A stretch of 9,435 bases of DNA from Rhodoferax sp. UBA5149 (lineage in GTDB: Bacteria > Pseudomonadota > Gammaproteobacteria > Burkholderiales > Burkholderiaceae_C): assembly GCF_002413825.1 (NCBI RefSeq), contig NZ_DHXT01000097.1:32446-41880 (forward strand). Reading direction: 5' to 3'. A program made the position numbers and the translations under genes. Of the stretch, positions 6,355 to 9,435 are shown piece by piece; within the stretch, counting starts at the first letter, position 1; each line of letters starts with the position of its first letter. Below the pieces are notes generated by a model that saw only the letters and a program-made list of their open reading frames with translations, had not been told where the DNA came from and made no database searches.

Positions 6355-8052
6355 TCAACGTCCCGAAGACCCCTTGATCTTCGGTGTCGCGCGCGCAATG
6401 ATGGCAGCGCTATCCACACCGCGCGGCAATGAGCCGTAGTGGTGGTGGCCCACCTGCTCAAGCCGCGAATGGCAGAAGGCATCGCTGACGAAGGCCGGGG
6501 CGTTGCGCACCAGCAGCGAAGCCTGCAGTGCCAGCGCCATGCGGTCTACCACGTCGCGGGCCCGGTATTCAAAATCGCGCAAATCCTGGAGATCTTTGGC
6601 GAGGCTGGCAACATACCGGTCCAGCCCGGTATGCGTCCCCTGCGACTTGCTGACTTCGGCAAAAAAGGCGTCCACCACAGTCGGCGTCTTTGACAGGGCG
6701 CGCAGCACGTCCAGGCACTGCACATTGCCGCTGCCCTCCCAGATGGCGTTGACGGGCGCCTCCCGGTACAGGCGCGGCATCATGCTGTCTTCCATCACAC
6801 CGCTGCCGCCAATGCACTCCATGGCTTCATAGGCATGGTTCGGTGTGCGCTTGCAAATCCAGTATTTGCCGACGGCGGTGACCAGCCGCACCAGCAGATC
6901 TTCGTGCTCGTCGGCGCGCTGGTCCATCGCGCGGGCCATCCGCATCGTCAGTGCCAGCGCGGCTTCGCTCTCCAGCGCCAGATCGGCCAGCACGTTTTGC
7001 ATCAGGGGCTGCTGGTTCAGCACCTTGCCGAAGGCCGAGCGCATCGAGCAGTGGTGTAGCGCCTGGGATGCCGCCATGCGCATGCCGGCGCTGGAGCCAA
7101 TCATGCAGTCGAAGCGCGTCATGCTGACCATCTCGATGATGTTGCGCACGCCGCGGCCCTCTTCGCCGACCATCCACGCCAGGGCGCCGCGCAGTTCGGT
7201 CTCGCTGGAGGCGTTGGATGCGTTGCCCATCTTCTTTTTGAGTCGCAGCACCTGCATCGGGTTCTTGCTGCCGTCCGGACGCCAGCGCGGCAGCAGGAAG
7301 CACGAGAGCCCGCCGGGCGCTTGCGCCAGCACCAGAAAGGCGTCGCACATGGGGGCTGAAACGAAATATTTGTGCCCCACCAGTTCGTAGGCCTGGCCCG
7401 GCCCACCGCTGCCCAGCGGATAGGCGCGCGTGCTGTTGGTGCGGACATCCGAGCCCCCTTGTTTCTCGGTCATCGCCATGCCGATGGTGACGCCCTGCTT
7501 CTGCTCCACCGGCACGTTGCGGGGGTCATAGACGCGGGCCGTGACCTTGGGTTCCCAAAGGCCGGCCAGTTCGGGCTGCAGGCGCAGCGCGGGCACGGCG
7601 GCGAACGTCATGGTGATGGGGCAGCCATGGCCCGCTTCCACCTGGCCATGCAGAAAGCTCTTGGCGGCGCGGGCCACATGGGCCCCTGGTCCGGGCGCTG
7701 TCCACGGTGACGCGTGCAGACCGTGCGCGATGGCGGTCTTCATGAGCTGGTGGTAGGCCGGATGGAACTTCACCAGATCGATGCGGTTGCCAAAGCGGTC
7801 ATGGGTATCAAACTCGGGTGTGAACTTGTTGGCCAGGTTTCCCAGTTCGAGATAGTCGGCGGACCCCGTCATCTTGCCGAATTCGGTGAGTTCGCGCTCG
7901 GCCCACTGGGCGCCTTCGCGTTGCACCGCTTCTTGCAGCGCGGCGTCTTCGGTGTACATGTTGTAGTCGCACAGCTCGCTCGACAGGTTGCTCACTTCAT
8001 GGGTGTCGGCCAGATAGGGGGACGCTTGGGTGGGTTCAATTCGGCTGTTCAT
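6355..8052 (-). CDS. aidB: AidB-like acyl-CoA dehydrogenase family flavoprotein
   Basis: A 565-residue FAD flavoprotein of the acyl-CoA dehydrogenase superfamily, closest by recalled motifs to E. coli AidB (541 residues), the alkylation-response protein with weak isovaleryl-CoA dehydrogenase activity. Shared blocks are CPITMTFAA (144-152), MTEKQGGSDVRTN (194-206), GLSCFLLPR (248-256), GNASNASSETEL (276-287), MTRFDC (311-316) and RLYREAPVNAIWEGSGN (427-443). Glu439 in IWEGSG is at the catalytic-base position of this superfamily. The ATG at 8052 is chosen because homology starts soon after it and GGAG lies 7 nt upstream; the upstream open frame codes the neighbour in another phase. It overlaps the regulator gene by 17 nt, implying coupled translation. 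Whether it acts on CoA thioesters or in DNA protection is open. Confidence 0.92.
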   Translation of the reverse strand: MNSRIEPTQASPYLADTHEVSNLSSELCDYNMYTEDAALQEAVQREGAQWAERELTEFGKMTGSADYLELGNLANKFTPEFDTHDRFGNRIDLVKFHPAYHQLMKTAIAHGLHASPWTAPGPGAHVARAAKSFLHGQVEAGHGCPITMTFAAVPALRLQPELAGLWEPKVTARVYDPRNVPVEQKQGVTIGMAMTEKQGGSDVRTNSTRAYPLGSGGPGQAYELVGHKYFVSAPMCDAFLVLAQAPGGLSCFLLPRWRPDGSKNPMQVLRLKKKMGNASNASSETELRGALAWMVGEEGRGVRNIIEMVSMTRFDCMIGSSAGMRMAASQALHHCSMRSAFGKVLNQQPLMQNVLADLALESEAALALTMRMARAMDQRADEHEDLLVRLVTAVGKYWICKRTPNHAYEAMECIGGSGVMEDSMMPRLYREAPVNAIWEGSGNVQCLDVLRALSKTPTVVDAFFAEVSKSQGTHTGLDRYVASLAKDLQDLRDFEYRARDVVDRMALALQASLLVRNAPAFVSDAFCHSRLEQVGHHHYGSLPRGVDSAAIIARATPKIKGSSGR

Positions 8053-8890
8053 TGAGGGTCTCCAGTTCGGCAGGTTGATGGGTGAAATCCAAAGGGGGCG
8101 GGGTCTCGGCAAGGGATGCAAAAAAACGGTTCCAGATCGCACGTCCGGTTTCGTCAAAACGGTGCACGGTCTGGATGAAGGCGTGGCGCTCGCCAGCATC
8201 GACAAAAGGCGCCGGCAGCAGGGGATCAAAGACCAGTTGATGAATGGCTTTGCCGCCCAGCAAGAAAGACTCACGGGCTGCCGTATCCAGCGCCAGCGCC
8301 TTCGCGCCGGCCAGCCACGCCTCCAGCTGGCGCCGCAGCTGGCAGTAGGTTTGTGTCAATGCGTGACCGTCCCAGAGCTGGCGGACATGGGCTTCACGCT
8401 CGGCGTCGAGGCCGTCGGCCAGAAAAACGGCGGCGTCGCGGTCCAGTCCGAGTCTGTAAAGACGCTGGCGCACATCGTCAACACGGGGTTCGATGTTGTC
8501 CGGACGAATATGCAGGCCGCGCTCCAGTGGCTTGAAACCCATCATGTGCAGGGCACGCTCGCGCCGCCCCAGTGCGACGCGGTCGCTGCGCCCCAGCGCG
8601 CCGCCGTGCACGACGATATAGCCGCCCTGCCACGGTCGCAGCCGGGTTTCGGCTGAGCGCCAGGTGGCCACATCGCCTGCGAGATCGGTGGCCGCAGGCC
8701 CCAGGCGATAAGCACCGCGTCCAACAGCCTCGACCAGACCCTCTGCAGACAGGCGTGCCAGCGTGACGCGAAGGCTGTTTTCGCTGATCTTGAAGAGGGC
8801 GCCGGCCAGGATCGCATCGCGGGCAGTCAGGGGCGCGTCGCCGACCGCCAGCAGGAGATCGAGGATCAGGTTTTTCGGGTTGACCTTCAT
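8036..8890 (-). CDS. PaaX-like winged-helix transcriptional regulator
   Basis: A 284-residue cytosolic DNA-binding protein of the PaaX type, a family whose founder represses phenylacetate degradation and is released by phenylacetyl-CoA. A winged helix-turn-helix covers about residues 8-65, with FKISENSLRVTLARLSAEGL (33-52) as the recognition region and YRLG (61-64) as the wing. The C-terminal domain carries FDPLLP (221-226), as in PaaX. No phenylacetate pathway gene is present, so the effector may differ. The ATG at 8890 is chosen because it opens directly on PKNLILDLL; an in-frame TTG at 8926 would add 12 residues. Neither has a Shine-Dalgarno sequence. It is first in an operon with the AidB-like gene and probably regulates itself through the palindrome at 8932-8972. 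Confidence 0.85.
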   Translation of the reverse strand: MKVNPKNLILDLLLAVGDAPLTARDAILAGALFKISENSLRVTLARLSAEGLVEAVGRGAYRLGPAATDLAGDVATWRSAETRLRPWQGGYIVVHGGALGRSDRVALGRRERALHMMGFKPLERGLHIRPDNIEPRVDDVRQRLYRLGLDRDAAVFLADGLDAEREAHVRQLWDGHALTQTYCQLRRQLEAWLAGAKALALDTAARESFLLGGKAIHQLVFDPLLPAPFVDAGERHAFIQTVHRFDETGRAIWNRFFASLAETPPPLDFTHQPAELETLNEQPN

Positions 8891-8931
8891 GAGATGGGTG
8901 GGGTGCTGAATTGCCGAGTCGTTCAATCAAA

Positions 8932-8972
8932 ACATTACACAGTAAATCAAATATTGATTTTTTAAGTAATGT
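8932..8972. promoter_or_regulatory. Nested palindromic operator upstream of the PaaX-like gene
   Basis: Two perfect inverted repeats share one centre at base 8952: AAATCAA-N3-TTGATTT (8944-8960) inside ACATTAC-N27-GTAATGT (8932-8972). Of 20 arm pairs, 15 are complementary. The stretch is AT-rich in an otherwise GC-rich area and lies 42 bp before the regulator's ATG. A smaller repeat, TCTTG-TGG-CAAGA (8974-8986), abuts it. It is most likely the autoregulatory operator and core promoter of the operon; I could not fix a convincing -35/-10 pair. Confidence 0.6.
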
Positions 8973-9067
8973 ATCTTGTGGCAAGAAACGGCAGATGTCA
9001 ACGGTTTGTGACACGCCACGTTGCACGCCTCGTGCGGATGGACCCCGCCATCCCCGTCACCCCAGGG

Positions 9068-9435
9068 CTATTGCCAGCCTGGCAGCTTGCGCAAGACGAA
9101 GGGGTACGACGCTGCGGTGGCGGCGTTGTTCCAGGTTCCTCGGATCTCCCTGCCGCACGACTTCTCCACCACGGTGCCCAGCCAAGTGGCCGAAATACGC
9201 TGGCCGTCGAGCGACTCTTCGAGGGTCAATTCGCCCTGGTCCACATCACCGGCGATCAGCGCTTTGACGCCGTCGCGGTTGATGGCGCCGCTGACGCTGT
9301 CCGTCAACTCGGGATGCTTTTCAAACAGCAGCGTCGCACCCTGCGGCAAACCCTCAAACTCGGCGTGCCACAAGCCGTAGAGATGGCGTGGGCCGATCTC
9401 CGCGGCCACGGGGCAACTGGCCGCTACCGATGGGT
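9068..9435 (-). CDS. Exported protein of unknown function, 5' end outside window
   Basis: The reading frame is open to the right edge, so the start and most of a likely signal peptide are missing. The first visible residues are PSVAASCPVAAEIGPRHLYG, resembling a signal-peptide end followed by the mature protein. The body contains LYGLWHAEFEG, EKHPELTDSVSGAINRDG, an acidic stretch AGDVDQGELTLEES and KSCGREIRGTWNNA, ending LRKLPGWQ. A Cys near the N-terminus and one in KSCGR could form a disulfide. I recognise no named family and no catalytic motif. A GTG at 9409 could serve as an internal start, but the continuous frame upstream argues against it. It is co-directional with the regulator, 141 bp before the operator's far side is passed, with no clear terminator between. 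Confidence 0.75.
   Translation of the reverse strand, partial: PSVAASCPVAAEIGPRHLYGLWHAEFEGLPQGATLLFEKHPELTDSVSGAINRDGVKALIAGDVDQGELTLEESLDGQRISATWLGTVVEKSCGREIRGTWNNAATAASYPFVLRKLPGWQ

Noticed and set aside
6363..6384. Hairpin CCGAAGA-N8-TCTTCGG as a bidirectional terminator
   Set aside because: It lies inside the last codons of the AidB-like gene and is not followed by a T-run on either strand.
8053..8274. 74-residue N-terminal extension of the AidB-like protein
   Set aside because: The stretch codes the conserved C-terminus of the PaaX-like protein in another frame, and AidB homology starts after 8052.
8944..8960. Inner palindrome as an FNR box
   Set aside because: The half-sites are everted (ATCAA before TTGAT), opposite to the TTGAT-N4-ATCAA order of FNR sites.
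8478..9026. 182-residue minus-strand ORF overlapping the regulator and operator
   Set aside because: Its sequence is Pro/Arg-rich shadow translation and it runs through the AT-rich palindrome; the PaaX-like frame has clear homology.

Overview
The window reads as chromosomal DNA from a Gram-negative betaproteobacterium, most likely of the order Burkholderiales. The first gene encodes ribosomal protein L17 with the RHGHGLRKLNRTSSHR N-terminus usual in that group. The other proteins are of types common there: a SulP transporter, a slipin, a CBS pair, an AidB-like flavoprotein and a PaaX-like regulator. No phage, transposase, integrase or CRISPR sequence is visible.

Layout. (1) 1-580 is the end of a core ribosomal operon: rplQ, then an initiator tRNA-fMet 21 bp downstream with its own perfect TATAAT, closed by a 13-bp terminator hairpin. 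(2) 748-2433 (-) is a SulP/STAS anion transporter. A small ORF with a strong Shine-Dalgarno sequence (2400-2576, -) overlaps its start. (3) 2772-3626 (+) is an NADP-type beta-hydroxyacid dehydrogenase. (4) 3657-4067 (-) is a four-helix membrane protein, divergent from a slipin at 4202-4978 (+) that has a strong sigma-70 promoter. (5) 5024-5446 (-) is a two-CBS-domain protein. Its upstream region carries an FNR/CRP-family-like palindrome at exactly the spacing of a class II activated promoter. (6) 5640-5897 and 5931-6350 (+) are a small cytosolic protein of a conserved family and a four-cysteine exported protein, probably one operon. (7) 8890-6355 (-) is an overlapping two-gene operon, a PaaX-like repressor followed by an AidB-like acyl-CoA dehydrogenase, with a 41-bp nested palindrome upstream. 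(8) 9068-9435 (-) is an exported protein cut off by the window edge.

How the parts may fit together (inference). After the translation genes, the window looks like an accessory block of membrane-maintenance and stress-type genes: slipin, CBS pair, small conserved protein, exported cysteine protein. The CBS gene looks tied to an oxygen- or redox-responsive regulator. The PaaX-like/AidB-like pair is a self-contained switch that may sense an acyl- or aryl-CoA thioester and act on it. The best leads for new biology are the nested operator with that operon, the FNR-like promoter of the CBS gene, and the small ORF that may couple translation of the SulP transporter.
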